DNA of 64,000 nt, taken from assembly GCF_003319125.1 (NCBI RefSeq), contig NZ_QOHG01000020.1:24192-88191 (forward strand). Reading direction: 5' to 3'. Positions within the stretch are counted from its first letter, which is position 1. Every line of letters starts with the position of its first letter. Position numbers and translations under genes: made by a program. The notes under the pieces were generated by a model. The model had not been told where the DNA came from, ran no database searches, and worked only from the letters and a program-made list of their open reading frames with translations. This stretch comes from Blastococcus sp. TF02A-26. GTDB taxonomy: Bacteria; Actinomycetota; Actinomycetes; Mycobacteriales; Geodermatophilaceae. Positions 8,805 to 17,825 of the stretch are shown piece after piece.

Positions 8805-9014
8805 GTGGCCGGCTACCAGGTGGACGCGGACTTCGATCTCTGCGAGTCCAACGCCGTGTGCATGGGCATCGCGCCCGAGGTCTTCGAGGTCCGCGACGAC
8901 GGGTACCTCTACATCCTCCGGGAGAACCCGCCGGAGGAGCTGATGAGCCGGGTGCACGAGGCCGTGGCCGCGTGCCCGAAGCGCGCGCTGAGCGTCACGC
9001 CGCTGCCGGACTGA
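8805..9014 (+). CDS. Small ferredoxin, probably [3Fe-4S]
   Basis: A 69-residue single-cluster ferredoxin. Cys13, Cys19 (spacing C-x5-C) and Cys57 (in CPK) are the ligands. The middle position of the first motif is Asn16, not Cys, as in [3Fe-4S] ferredoxins that feed cytochromes P450. The APEVFEV segment after the second Cys is typical of that group. No P450 or reductase gene is in the window, so the partner is unknown. The gene is divergent from smc and interrupts the usual mutM-smc order. The GTG start is set by the -10 element 6 bases upstream. Confidence 0.9.
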   Translation: MAGYQVDADFDLCESNAVCMGIAPEVFEVRDDGYLYILRENPPEELMSRVHEAVAACPKRALSVTPLPD

Positions 9015-9034
9015 GGCCGGCCGGGACACGTCCC

Positions 9035-9238
9035 TCAGGCCAGGGCGGGCTCGGCGCTGTCGCCGGCCATGCTGAGCAGCTCGGAGGCGATGACGGCGTC
9101 ACGGGCGGCGTCGCGCTCGGCGCGGAGCTCCTCGAGCTCGGCCTCGAGCCGGCGTACCCGCGCCCGCAGGGCGGCGTTCTCCTCGGCGACCCGGAGCTGG
9201 ACCGGGCTGACGACGTGACCGAACAGGGCCTTGGCCAT
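9035..9238 (-). CDS. Small conserved coiled-coil protein of unknown function
   Basis: A 67-residue protein starting MAKALFGHV and followed by a predicted coiled coil (about residues 17-48, rich in Ala, Glu, Arg and Leu in heptad spacing). I recognise it as similar in pattern to small actinobacterial proteins with an N-terminal ALFGH-like motif, but no function is known to me. The ATG at 9238 was chosen because the upstream frame has non-coding composition. It is convergent with the ferredoxin gene, 20 bases away, and lies downstream of mutM with a 176-base gap that could hold its own promoter. Confidence 0.75.
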   Translation of the reverse strand: MAKALFGHVVSPVQLRVAEENAALRARVRRLEAELEELRAERDAARDAVIASELLSMAGDSAEPALA

Positions 9239-9306
9239 GGCTGTGGTGGCCTTCCTACAGCGGGAGGTGTGCCCAGCGCCCCGGATCACGGTCGGCGCGG
9301 GCTCGG

Positions 9307-9323
9307 TGTCACCCAGGGTGACA
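9307..9323. promoter_or_regulatory. 17-bp palindrome upstream of the small coiled-coil gene
   Basis: TGTCACCC-A-GGGTGACA is a perfect 8+1+8 inverted repeat about 70 bases before the minus-strand start at 9238. A TTGACC (minus, 9343-9338) lies just upstream and could be a -35 box. It could be an operator; the binding protein is unknown. Another short inverted repeat (9387-9402) lies closer to the mutM stop and may be a weak terminator. Confidence 0.35.
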
Positions 9324-9414
9324 GGGAAGGACACGCAGGTCAACGCCCACACTGCACACTCACCGTGTCCGACGGATGTCGTCTTCGTCACGCTGTGGTG
9401 ACATCGCCGACGGC

Positions 9415-10350
9415 TCAGGCGCGGGTCCGCCGGGTCCGCGGCTCCGCCGACTGCCGCCGGGTCCGCGGCTCTGCCGACTGCCGCCGGGTCCGCGGGCGTG
9501 GCTGGCAGGTCGGGCAGCTGTAGCTCGACCGGTTCATGAACGACTCCCGGCGGATCGCGGTGCCGCACCGCGGGCACGGCCGGTCCGCCTGCCCGTAGAC
9601 GGCGAGGAAGCGGGAGAAGTAGCCGCTCTGGCCGTTGACGTCGACGTACAGGGAGTCGAACGAGGTGCCGCCCTGGGCGAGCGCCTCGTCCAGCACGTCG
9701 CGGACGCCCTGCAGCAGGGCCGACACCTGTGGTCGGGTCAGCGCGTCGGTGGGCCGGGCGCCGTGCAGCTTCGCGCGCCACAGGGACTCGTCGGCGTAGA
9801 TGTTGCCGACGCCCCCGATGAGCGTCTGGTCCAGCAGCGCGCGCTTGACCTCGGTGCGCCGCCGCCGCAGGGCCGCGCTGAAGGCGTCCTCGTCGAACGA
9901 CGGGTCGAGCGGGTCGATGGCGATGTGCGCCAGCCGCGCCGGGAGGTCCTCCCCGACCGCGTCCTCGACGGCCAGGCCGCCGAACGTCCGCTGGTCGACG
10001 AAGCGGAGCTCGCGGCCGCCGTCGGTGAAGGTGAACCGGGCCCGCAGGTGCGTCTCGTCGGGCTGGCTCTTCTTCTCGACGAGCAGCTGACCGCTCATGC
10101 CGAGGTGCGCGACGAGCGCGCGGCCGGACGGCGTGCCGTCGGGCTCGGCCACGGGCAGCCACAGGTACTTGCCCCGCCGGTGCGCCGCGGTGAGGGTGCG
10201 CCCGGTCAGCGCGGCGACGAAGTGGTCGGTGCCCTCGAGGTGGCGGCGCACGGCCCGCGGGTGGCGCACCTCGACGGCGGCCACGGTCCGGCCGGCGACC
10301 CACTGCGCCAGACCGCGCCGGACCACCTCGACCTCGGGCAGCTCGGGCAC
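9415..10350 (-). CDS. mutM: Formamidopyrimidine-DNA glycosylase MutM/Fpg
   Basis: A 311-residue base-excision repair enzyme that removes 8-oxoguanine and formamidopyrimidines. It begins MPELPEVE, where Pro2 is the catalytic nucleophile after Met removal and Glu3 is also catalytic. A helix-two-turn-helix core and a C-terminal zinc finger with CPRC and CPTC pairs follow. After the zinc finger comes an added basic tail of about 25 residues made of a repeated PRTRRQSAE unit, encoded by a 27-bp DNA repeat. The family normally ends at the zinc finger, so this tail is a strain- or genus-specific extension. It sits 5 bases after rnc in the rpmF-rnc-mutM operon. Confidence 0.96.
   Translation of the reverse strand: MPELPEVEVVRRGLAQWVAGRTVAAVEVRHPRAVRRHLEGTDHFVAALTGRTLTAAHRRGKYLWLPVAEPDGTPSGRALVAHLGMSGQLLVEKKSQPDETHLRARFTFTDGGRELRFVDQRTFGGLAVEDAVGEDLPARLAHIAIDPLDPSFDEDAFSAALRRRRTEVKRALLDQTLIGGVGNIYADESLWRAKLHGARPTDALTRPQVSALLQGVRDVLDEALAQGGTSFDSLYVDVNGQSGYFSRFLAVYGQADRPCPRCGTAIRRESFMNRSSYSCPTCQPRPRTRRQSAEPRTRRQSAEPRTRRTRA
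9432..9495. repeat. 27-bp tandem repeat, 2.4 copies, inside mutM
   Basis: Units 9432-9458 and 9459-9485 differ at one base, and 9486-9495 starts a third. They encode the basic PRTRRQSAE repeats at the MutM C terminus. Confidence 0.85.
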
Positions 10351-10355
10351 CGGCG

Positions 10356-11144
10356 TCAGTCCCCGGTCGGGCCGGCCGGGGCGTCGGCCGAGAGCGCCCG
10401 CCAGGCGGCCTCCGCGGCCTCCTGCTCGGCGGCCTTCTTCGTGCGGCCCCCGCCACGGCCGTACTCGGTGCCCGACAGCAGCACCGCGGCGGTGAACGAC
10501 TTGGCGTGGTCGGGGCCGGTGTCCTCGACCACGTAGGTGGGGGCGCCGAGGCCGCGTGCCGCGCCGAGCTCCTGCAGGCTGGTCTTCCAGTCCAGGCCCG
10601 CGCCGCGGGTGGCCGACTCGGCCAGCAGCGGGTCGAACAGGCGGTGCACGATCGCCGCGGCGACGTCCAGGCCCAGGCCGAGGTGGACGGCCCCGATCAG
10701 GGCCTCCATGGCGTCGGCCAGGATCGAGTCCTTGTCGCGGCCGCCGGTGGCCTCCTCGCCGCGGCCGAGCAGCAGGTGCGGGCCGATGCCGCCGTCCCCG
10801 AGCCGGCGGGCGACGCCGGCCAGCGAGGTCATGTTGACCACCGACGCACGCAGCTTGGCCAGCTGGCCCTCGGGGAGGTCCGGCTGGCTGCGGTACAGCT
10901 CGTCGGTGACGACCAGGCCGAGCACGGAGTCCCCGAGGAACTCCAGCCGCTCGTTGGTCGGCAGCCCGCCGTTCTCGTACGCGTAGGAGCGGTGGGTCAG
11001 CGCCAGCACCAGCAGGCCGCCGGGCAGCTCGATGCCGAGGGCGTCGAGCAGCCAGGCGGCCGCGGTGTCGGCGTGGGCAGCTCCGCCCCGCGAGGTCGTC
11101 GACCCGGCGCGGGTGGCCGGGGCGGCCGCCGCGGGACTCCCCAC
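10356..11144 (-). CDS. rnc: Ribonuclease III
   Basis: A 262-residue double-strand RNase. The RNase III signature [12 protein letters not shown] and the second acidic cluster [15 protein letters not shown] carry the metal-binding acids. A double-stranded RNA-binding domain follows ([14 protein letters not shown] to [13 protein letters not shown]). It processes rRNA precursors and other structured RNAs. The GTG at 11144 was chosen because it lies 12 bases after the rpmF stop; the longer frame to 11279 would overlap rpmF. About 30 low-complexity Ala-rich residues precede the catalytic domain, so a later start is possible. Confidence 0.95.
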   Translation of the reverse strand: MGSPAAAAPATRAGSTTSRGGAAHADTAAAWLLDALGIELPGGLLVLALTHRSYAYENGGLPTNERLEFLGDSVLGLVVTDELYRSQPDLPEGQLAKLRASVVNMTSLAGVARRLGDGGIGPHLLLGRGEEATGGRDKDSILADAMEALIGAVHLGLGLDVAAAIVHRLFDPLLAESATRGAGLDWKTSLQELGAARGLGAPTYVVEDTGPDHAKSFTAAVLLSGTEYGRGGGRTKKAAEQEAAEAAWRALSADAPAGPTGD

Positions 11145-11155
11145 CTGCGGTCCGG

Positions 11156-11335
11156 TCAGACCGAGAGGACCTGGCGGCCGTCGTGCTGGCCGCAGGTCGG
11201 GCACGCCTGGTGCGGGGGCTTCAGCTCGCCGCAGGCGCGGTTCGGGCACGGCGCGAGGGTGGGGGCGGTCGCCTTCCACTGCGAGCGGCGCGCGCGGGTG
11301 TTGCTGCGGGACATCTTCCGCTTCGGGACGGCCAC
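11156..11335 (-). CDS. rpmF: 50S ribosomal protein L32
   Basis: A 59-residue ribosomal protein opening [20 protein letters not shown], the classical L32 start. Four cysteines (30, 35, 45 and 48) form the zinc site, so this is the zinc-binding form. It starts at GTG 11335, one base after the DUF177 stop, in the standard DUF177-rpmF-rnc order. Confidence 0.97.
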   Translation of the reverse strand: MAVPKRKMSRSNTRARRSQWKATAPTLAPCPNRACGELKPPHQACPTCGQHDGRQVLSV

Positions 11336-11336
11336 G

Positions 11337-11960
11337 TCAGTTCTCCTTCGGGTTGCCGCCGCCGGGGGTGCCCGGCGGAGGTGTGAGCTTGCCGGCGAGG
11401 CCGGCCCAGCGGGGGTCGACCACGTCGTGCGAGTGGTCGGCGGGGAGGTCGTCGAGGCGCTCGCCGCAGTCGACGCACAGCCCCGAGCAGTCGTCGGAGC
11501 ACGTCGGGGACAGGGGCAGGGCGAGGACGACGGCGTCGCGCACCATCGGCTCGAGGTCGATGCGCTCCCCCTCGACCAGGCGCACCTCGTCCTCGTCGCT
11601 CGTGGCCTCGGTCGTGCTGCCCTCGTAGGCGAAGAGCTCCTGCACGGGCAGGGAGAGGGTGTCCTCGATGTCGTCGAGGCAGCGGGCGCACTGGCCGACC
11701 AGCGGCGCCTCCACCGTCCCGGAGACGAGCACGCCCTCCATGACCGCCTCGAGCCGCAGGTGCAGCTCGACCGGCGCGCCCTCGGGGACGCCGATCAGCT
11801 CCACACGGAAGCCCTCCGGCGCGGGGACGGTGCGCTCCAACTCCTGCATCGACCCGGCCCGGCGGCCCAGCTCGCGCAGTTCCACGCGCCAGGGGTCGGC
11901 GGCGGGACGCCGGGCGTCCGGGGACGCGGCGCCGGAACGGGGCAGCGGTGCGGCAGGCAT
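11337..11960 (-). CDS. YceD/DUF177 family protein
   Basis: A 207-residue DUF177 protein. The family motif around GQCARCLDDIE and the C-terminal cysteine cluster (CSDDCSGLCVDCGERLDD) are clear. DUF177 genes nearly always precede rpmF, and the family is linked to 23S rRNA accumulation in bacteria and plastids; the exact biochemical role is unsettled. It is the first gene of a DUF177-rpmF-rnc-mutM operon. A TAGTCT element at 12031-12036 is the likely promoter. The first 25 residues are low-complexity Ala/Pro and may not be conserved. Confidence 0.93.
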   Translation of the reverse strand: MPAAPLPRSGAASPDARRPAADPWRVELRELGRRAGSMQELERTVPAPEGFRVELIGVPEGAPVELHLRLEAVMEGVLVSGTVEAPLVGQCARCLDDIEDTLSLPVQELFAYEGSTTEATSDEDEVRLVEGERIDLEPMVRDAVVLALPLSPTCSDDCSGLCVDCGERLDDLPADHSHDVVDPRWAGLAGKLTPPPGTPGGGNPKEN

Positions 11961-12030
11961 GTCGGTACTCGCGGGTCGAGGAAGGGGGAGGTCCCGGCGG
12001 GGTCGTGACCCACGTCTGGAGCAGCTGCCA

Positions 12031-12036
12031 AGACTA
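12031..12036 (-). promoter_or_regulatory. Putative -10 element of the DUF177-rpmF-rnc-mutM operon
   Basis: TAGTCT on the minus strand, 70 bases before the DUF177 ATG. It mirrors the TAGACT in front of rpmB. A purine-rich stretch closer to the start can serve as ribosome binding site. Confidence 0.4.
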
Positions 12037-12058
12037 CCCGATCGCGCAGCACCGCCTC

Positions 12059-12118
12059 GGCCCCCTCGCAGGGGCCCGCTGCGAGCGCAGCGAGGGGTGG
12101 GGGGCGAGGGGGTCCTTC
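12059..12118 (-). repeat. 60-bp intergenic repeat, copy A
   Basis: Shares about 50 of 60 bases with 59746-59804 and ends 2 bases from the stop codon of the minus-strand gene at 12120. Its ends, GGCCCCCTCGC and GCGAGGGGGTCC, can pair, so it may fold as a terminator for the upstream minus-strand operon. Confidence 0.7.
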
Positions 12119-12119
12119 T

Positions 12120-12806
12120 TCACTCGCGGAGGTTGAGCCGGGCCTGCTCGACCGAGCGCATCATGCGCTCGAGGGTGGTGCCGAAGTCGGCCAGCCGGCT
12201 GTCGACGTACTCGTCGACCTCGGCGCGCATGCGGGCCACCTCGGTGGCGGTCTGGGCGCCGAGCTCGTCGGCGCGGGCGACGGCGCCGCGGTAGACCTCG
12301 GTCTCGGTGACCAGCCGCTCGTGCTCGGCGGCCGCCACGGCGAGCATCTCCGCCTGCTGGGCCTGCGCGTCGGCGAGGACGGCGTCGTGGTGCGCGCGGG
12401 CCTCCTCGACCAGGCGGGCGGCCTCGGCCTCGGCCTCGGTGAGCAGGTCCTCGGCGGCGGCCTGCGCCTGGGCCAGCAGCTCGTCGCGCTGGCGGCGGGC
12501 GACGCCGAGGATCTCCTCGCGCTGGCGGCGGGCCGAGCCGACGAGCTGCTCGCTCTCGCCGCGGGTGCGGCCGGTCAGCCGCTCGGCCTCGGCCTGCGCC
12601 TGCTCGAGGATCTCGGTGCGCTGCTCGACGATCCGGCCGGCCTGCTGCACCTCCTCGGGGAGGTTCTCCCGCAGCTCGTCGAGCAGGTCGAGCAGGTGGT
12701 CGCGCGGCACCATGCAGGAGCCGGACATCGGCACGCTGCGGGCGTGCTCGATGACCTGGCTCAGCTCGTCGACGACGTCGTAGAGCCGGTAGACGACCTC
12801 CGTCAT
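12120..12806 (-). CDS. DivIVA-like coiled-coil protein
   Basis: A 228-residue protein with an N-terminal helical segment (residues 1-45) and a long Ala/Glu/Arg coiled coil (about 50-200). It resembles the short DivIVA/cell-division-initiation proteins that follow coaD in actinobacteria and are often annotated as ATP synthase subunit B-like because of their helix. No membrane helix is seen, so it is not AtpF. A role at the cell pole or septum is inferred only. The ATG overlaps the coaD stop (ATGA). Repeat copy A lies directly downstream. Confidence 0.8.
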   Translation of the reverse strand: MTEVVYRLYDVVDELSQVIEHARSVPMSGSCMVPRDHLLDLLDELRENLPEEVQQAGRIVEQRTEILEQAQAEAERLTGRTRGESEQLVGSARRQREEILGVARRQRDELLAQAQAAAEDLLTEAEAEAARLVEEARAHHDAVLADAQAQQAEMLAVAAAEHERLVTETEVYRGAVARADELGAQTATEVARMRAEVDEYVDSRLADFGTTLERMMRSVEQARLNLRE

Positions 12807-13281
12807 GTCCCCTGCTCCCGCTGGGCCAGGAGCCGGTCGAGCACGGCCTTGGGCACGAGGCGGGAGACGTCCCCGCCGAACTTCGCGATCTGCTTGACCA
12901 GGCTCGACGAGAGGTGGCCGACCTGCGGCGCGGTCGGCACGAAGAGGGTCTCGACGTTGGCCAGCTCGCGGTTCATCTGCGCCATCTGCAGCTCGTACTC
13001 GAAGTCCCCGACCGCGCGCAGGCCCTTCACGATCACCGGGACGTCGTGCTCCCGGCAGTAGTCGACCAGCAGCCCGTGGAAGCTGTCGACGGTGACGTTG
13101 GGCAGGTCCGCGCACGCCTCGCGCAGCAGCTCCATGCGCTCGTCGACCGAGAACAGGCCGGCCTTCCCGGGGTTGACCAGCACCGCTACGACCAGCTCGT
13201 CGTAGAGGGCGGCGGCCCGGGAGATGACGTCGACGTGCCCGTTGGTGACCGGGTCGAACGAACCGGGACAGACGGCACGCC

Positions 13282-13285
<4 letters not shown>
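12803..13285 (-). CDS. coaD: Phosphopantetheine adenylyltransferase
   Basis: 160 residues, the normal CoaD length. It transfers AMP from ATP to 4'-phosphopantetheine in coenzyme A synthesis. The nucleotidyltransferase motif CPGSFDPVTNGH is at the N terminus and the C-terminal HLSSSLVKQIA corresponds to the ISST-type loop. The GTG at 13285 was chosen because it gives VRRAVCPGS, overlaps the rsmD stop (GTGA) and matches family length; an upstream in-frame start would add a 24-residue low-quality extension. Confidence 0.97.
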
Positions 13286-13835
<550 letters not shown>

Positions 13836-13836
<1 letters not shown>

Positions 13837-13859
13837 CAGGCCTTCTCCAGGGCCGTCAT
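13836..13859 (-). other. Seven-codon linking ORF between recG and rsmD
   Basis: ATG overlapping the recG stop (ATGA) opens a frame MTALEKA whose TGA overlaps the rsmD ATG (TGATG). Its last four residues copy the RecG end (LEKA) because a 12-base CCTGGAGAAGGC is duplicated in tandem. The second copy supplies the rsmD ribosome binding site. It may serve only translational coupling. Confidence 0.4.
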
Positions 13860-16048
13860 GCCTTCTCCAGGTACTCGGCGCGCTCGTCGGTGGCCAGGGC
13901 GGCCACCTCCATGGCCAGGCCCGGGTGGTCGGCGAGCCCGCGCTCGGTGGCCAGCAGCGCCGTCGCCTCGGTGCGGGCACGGGCGATGAGGTCCTCGTCC
14001 TCCAGCAGCGACAGCAGCCGGATGCCCGAGCGGCGCCCGGACTGGGCGGCTCCGAGGACGTCCCCCTCGCGGCGGGTCTCCAGGTCCAGGCGGGCCAGCT
14101 CGAAGCCGTCGGAGGTGCTCGCCACGGCGGCCAGCCGCTGGCCGGTCGCCGAGGACGACGAGGCCTCCGAGACCAGCAGGCACAGCCCCGCGTGCTTGCC
14201 CCGGGCCACCCGGCCGCGCAGCTGGTGCAGCTGGCTGACGCCGAACCGGTCGGCGTCCATGACGACCATGACGGTCGCGTTCGGGACGTCGACGCCGACC
14301 TCGACGACGGTGGTGGCCACCAGCACGTCGGTCTCCCCCGCGGCGAAGGCGCGCATCCGGGCGTCCTTCTCGTCGGGGGTGAGCCGGCCGTGCAGGACGT
14401 CGAGCCGCAGCCCGGCCAGCGGTCCCTCGCGCAGCGCCTCGGCGACGTCGAGCACCGCCAGCGGGGGCCGGCGGGCAGAGCCGTCGTCGGCGGCCGCGCC
14501 GTCGTCCTCCCCCGGCTCGTCCTCCGAGCCGCCCTTCTCCCCCTCCAGGTCGCCGATCCGCGGGCAGACCACGTAGGCCTGCCGGCCGGCGGCGACCTCC
14601 TCGCGCAGCCGCTCCCACGCCCGGTCCAGCCAGGCCGGCTTCTCGCCGACCGGCACCACCGAGCTGCTGACCCCGCCGCGGCCGCTGGGGAGCTGCCGCA
14701 GCGTCGAGGTCTCCAGGTCGCCGTAGACGGTCATCGCGACCGTGCGCGGGATCGGGGTGGCGGTCATGACCAGGACGTGCGGCGGGCGGTTGCCCTTGGC
14801 GCGCAGGGCGTCGCGCTGCTCGACGCCGAAGCGGTGCTGCTCGTCGACGACGACCAGGCCGAGGTCGGCGAAGTCGACGCCCTCCTGCAGCAGGGCGTGG
14901 GTGCCGATCACGATGCCGGCGCTGCCGTCGGCGACCGCGGCCCGCGCCTCCCGGCGCGCGGCGGCGCGCTGCGAGCCGGTGAGCAGGACGACGCGGGTGC
15001 CGGCCGGGTCGCCGTCGAGCTCGCCGGCCCGGCCGAGCGGGCCGAGCAGCGCGGAGATGCCGCGGGCGTGCTGGGCGGCGAGCACCTCGGTGGGGGCGAG
15101 CAGCGCCGCCTGACCGCCGGCGTCGACCACCTGCGCCATGGCCCGCAGCGCCACGACGGTCTTGCCGGAGCCGACCTCGCCCTGCAGCAGCCGGTGCATG
15201 GGGGCGTCGCGGTCCAGCTCGGCGGCCAGCTCCTCGCCGACCTCGCGCTGGCCCTCGGTGAGCGCGAACGGCAGCGCGGCGTCCACCGCGTCGAGCAGGC
15301 CCCCCGGCCGGCGCGGACGGGCGATGCCGGGCTCCAGCGCCGCGGCCCGGCGGCGGGCGGCGAGGGTGAGCTGGAGGACCAGGGCCTCGTCCCACTTGAG
15401 CCGCTGCTCGGCGCGCTCGACGTCCTCGGCGCTCGTCGGCCGGTGGATGTCCAGCAGCGCGGCCGGCAGGCCGGAGAGCCCGTGCCGCGCGCGGATGTCC
15501 TCGGGCAGCGGGTCCTGCACGAAGCCGAAGCCGCCACCGGAGTCGAGCAGCAGCTTGACCGACCGCTGGATCACCCAGCTGCTGACCTCCTTGCTCGCCG
15601 GGTAGATCGGGATCAGTGCGCGGGCCCACTCCTCGTCGTCGTCACCGGTGATGAGGTGGAAGTCGGGATGGGCGAACTGCTTGGAGTTGCGGTACTCCCC
15701 CACCGTCCCGGCGAACAGGCCCCAGTCGCCCTGTGACAGCTGCCCGTGGCGGTGGTTGAAGAAGACCAGCTGCATGGTCCCGGCGCCGTCGCCGACGGTC
15801 ACCTCGGTGAGCATCCCCTTGCGCTGGCGCATGGGCCGGGTGGTGACCTTGCGGACCTGCGCCAGGACGGTGACCCGGTCGCCGACCTGCAGGTCGTCGA
15901 GGCGGGCCATCTCGCCGCGCTTGGCGTAGCGCCGCGGGTAGTGCCGCAGCAGGTCGCGCACCGTGTGCAGACCGAGCGAGGTCGCCATCGCCTTGGCCGT
16001 CTTCGGGCCCAGCACCTTGGACAGGTCGGTCGCGAGGTCGACGGCCAC
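13856..16048 (-). CDS. recG: ATP-dependent DNA helicase RecG
   Basis: A 730-residue superfamily 2 helicase that reverses stalled replication forks. After a wedge/OB domain (about residues 60-150) come Walker A GEVGSGKT, the DEQH box (VVDEQHRFG), motif III TATPIPRT, and the C-terminal helicase motifs HGRLTPDEKD, VEVGVDVPNA and QLRGRVARG. An acidic, Gly/Ser-rich insert (about residues 475-505) interrupts the second helicase domain and is not typical. The start is GTG at 16048, directly after the stop of the DAK2 gene. The C-terminal LEKA is encoded in one copy of a tandemly repeated 12-mer. Confidence 0.97.
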   Translation of the reverse strand: MAVDLATDLSKVLGPKTAKAMATSLGLHTVRDLLRHYPRRYAKRGEMARLDDLQVGDRVTVLAQVRKVTTRPMRQRKGMLTEVTVGDGAGTMQLVFFNHRHGQLSQGDWGLFAGTVGEYRNSKQFAHPDFHLITGDDDEEWARALIPIYPASKEVSSWVIQRSVKLLLDSGGGFGFVQDPLPEDIRARHGLSGLPAALLDIHRPTSAEDVERAEQRLKWDEALVLQLTLAARRRAAALEPGIARPRRPGGLLDAVDAALPFALTEGQREVGEELAAELDRDAPMHRLLQGEVGSGKTVVALRAMAQVVDAGGQAALLAPTEVLAAQHARGISALLGPLGRAGELDGDPAGTRVVLLTGSQRAAARREARAAVADGSAGIVIGTHALLQEGVDFADLGLVVVDEQHRFGVEQRDALRAKGNRPPHVLVMTATPIPRTVAMTVYGDLETSTLRQLPSGRGGVSSSVVPVGEKPAWLDRAWERLREEVAAGRQAYVVCPRIGDLEGEKGGSEDEPGEDDGAAADDGSARRPPLAVLDVAEALREGPLAGLRLDVLHGRLTPDEKDARMRAFAAGETDVLVATTVVEVGVDVPNATVMVVMDADRFGVSQLHQLRGRVARGKHAGLCLLVSEASSSSATGQRLAAVASTSDGFELARLDLETRREGDVLGAAQSGRRSGIRLLSLLEDEDLIARARTEATALLATERGLADHPGLAMEVAALATDERAEYLEKA

Positions 16049-17683
16049 TCACTCCACCCCCACCAGCAGCGGCACCCCCGCCGCTCCGCCGTCGTAGCGC
16101 ACGACCTCGACCGTCGGGTGGGCCGTGGCCAGGTGCCGGCACGCGGCGTCGCCGAGCTCGACGTCCGGCCCGACCACGAGGGTGGCCAGCTCGCCGCCGG
16201 CCGACAGCAGCCGGTCCAGCAGCTCGCAGGCCACCGCCACCCGGTCCGGCCCGACCACGACGACGTCGCCCTCCGCCGAGCCCAGCGTGTCGCCGGGCTG
16301 GCAGCGGCCCGCCGTGGTCAGCGCCTCCTGCTCGGCGACGGTGATCTCCGCCCACCGGGTCGCGGCCGCGGCCTCGGCCATGGTCACCACGTCGTCGCCG
16401 AAGTGCCGCGACGGGTCCGCGACGGCGAGCGCGGCCAGACCCTGCACCGGGGACCGGGTCGGGAGGACGGCGACCTCGCGGCCCAGCTCCCGGGCCCGGA
16501 CGGCGGCGCGCGAGGCCACCGGGGCCAGCGCCGCGTCGTTGGGCAGGACGACGACCGCGGCGGCGGTCGAGCCGAGCACCTCGTCCAGGACGTCGTCCTC
16601 GGTCACGCCGTCCGGCCCGCAGGTGACGACGAAGACGCCCTCGGCGGCGAAGAGCTGCGCGAGGCCCTCGCTGGGGGCGATCGCCACGACAGCCCGCGTG
16701 CCCTGCACCGGGGCCGCCGGCGGGACCGGCGCCAGCGGGCTGACCGAGATCCGGTGCGGCCGCCCGGCCTCGATGCCGGCCTCGATCGCCGCGCCCACGT
16801 CGGCGACGTGCACGTGCACGTTCCACTCGCGGCCGGTCGGGGTGTCGACGCCGACGACGACGAGGCTGTCGCCGAGCTCGGCCAGCCGGGCCCGCAGCCG
16901 GGCCACCGCGGCCTCGTCGGCGTCGGCCAGCAGGTACTGGACCTCGCTGCCCGGGCCCGCGGGCGGCTGGTGCGGCAGGTCGTGGTCGCCGGGATGGGGG
17001 TGGTGGTGCCCGGCCGCGGAGCCGGTGTCGCGGTGGGCGTGCCGGCGGGCCAGGGACGGGCGGGCCGGCTCGACCCCGGTGACGGTGGTGACCAGCGCGT
17101 CGAGGACCAGGCACAGCCCCGCACCGCCGGCGTCCACCACACCCGCGTCGCGGAGCACGGCGAGCTGCCCGGGCGTGGCCTCGAGCGCCACGCGGGCGCC
17201 GTCGGCGGCGGCCCGGACGACGTCGGCGAGGTCGGTCCGGCCCTCGGCCGCCGCGGCGACCGCGGCCTCGCCGCCGGCGCGGGCCACGGTGAGGAAGGTG
17301 CCCTCCTCGGGTTCGGCGACCGCGGCGTACGCGGTGTCGGCCGCGCTCTGCAGCGCCTTGGCGAAGCCGGGCCCGTCGGCCGGTCCGGCCGTGGCGAGCT
17401 GGTCGGCGAGGCCACGCAGCACCTGGGCGAGGATCGTGCCGGAGTTGCCGCGCGCACCGAGGACCGCGCCGCGGGCGATCACCGACCACGCCGACTCGCC
17501 CTCGTCCGCCGCGTCGAGGGCGGCCACCGCCGCCTCGGCGGTGAGCAGCAGGTTGGTCCCGGTGTCGCCGTCGGGCACCGGGAAGACGTTCAGGTCGTCG
17601 AGCCGGCCCCGGGCCTCGGACAGCGCGGCGACCGCGGCCCGGCACCACCGCCCGGCCGCGGCGTCGTCCAGCACCGGCAACAC
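16049..17683 (-). CDS. DAK2-domain kinase, FakA-like
   Basis: A 544-residue protein with an N-terminal DhaL/DAK2 domain (residues 10-200) carrying the nucleotide-metal motif VPDGDTGTNL and the GARGNSGTIL loop. A middle and a C-terminal domain like fatty acid kinase FakA follow. In Gram-positive bacteria this subunit phosphorylates fatty acids bound to DegV/FakB; no DegV gene is in the window. The position next to recG and opposite rpmB is conserved in actinobacteria. Residues of about 212-238 form a linker with nine or so histidines, which is unusual and may bind metal. The start is GTG 17683. Confidence 0.88.
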   Translation of the reverse strand: MLPVLDDAAAGRWCRAAVAALSEARGRLDDLNVFPVPDGDTGTNLLLTAEAAVAALDAADEGESAWSVIARGAVLGARGNSGTILAQVLRGLADQLATAGPADGPGFAKALQSAADTAYAAVAEPEEGTFLTVARAGGEAAVAAAAEGRTDLADVVRAAADGARVALEATPGQLAVLRDAGVVDAGGAGLCLVLDALVTTVTGVEPARPSLARRHAHRDTGSAAGHHHPHPGDHDLPHQPPAGPGSEVQYLLADADEAAVARLRARLAELGDSLVVVGVDTPTGREWNVHVHVADVGAAIEAGIEAGRPHRISVSPLAPVPPAAPVQGTRAVVAIAPSEGLAQLFAAEGVFVVTCGPDGVTEDDVLDEVLGSTAAAVVVLPNDAALAPVASRAAVRARELGREVAVLPTRSPVQGLAALAVADPSRHFGDDVVTMAEAAAATRWAEITVAEQEALTTAGRCQPGDTLGSAEGDVVVVGPDRVAVACELLDRLLSAGGELATLVVGPDVELGDAACRHLATAHPTVEVVRYDGGAAGVPLLVGVE

Positions 17684-17747
17684 GGGCGGAGAGTACCCAC
17701 GCGGACCGACGTGACCGGGGCGCGCGACGTCGTCGCCGAGGAGCGGC

Positions 17748-17753
17748 TAGACT
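17748..17753 (+). promoter_or_regulatory. Putative -10 element of rpmB
   Basis: TAGACT, 72 bases before the rpmB GTG; it matches TANNNT. A GGGAGTGA ribosome binding site lies shortly before the start. Confidence 0.4.
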
Positions 17754-17825
17754 GGCCGACGGTCTGTACGCGGTCGCCGTCCGAGCGCCGCCGTGAAGTG
17801 AACGAATCTCTGGGAGTGATCCGCC

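Noticed and set aside
5242..8943. Open frame of 1233 codons opposite smc
   Set aside because: Typical antisense shadow in very GC-rich DNA; no domain is recognisable, and SMC on the other strand is certain.
10356..11279. Longer RNase III starting at 11279
   Set aside because: It would overlap all of the rpmF coding region; GTG 11144 follows the rpmF stop.
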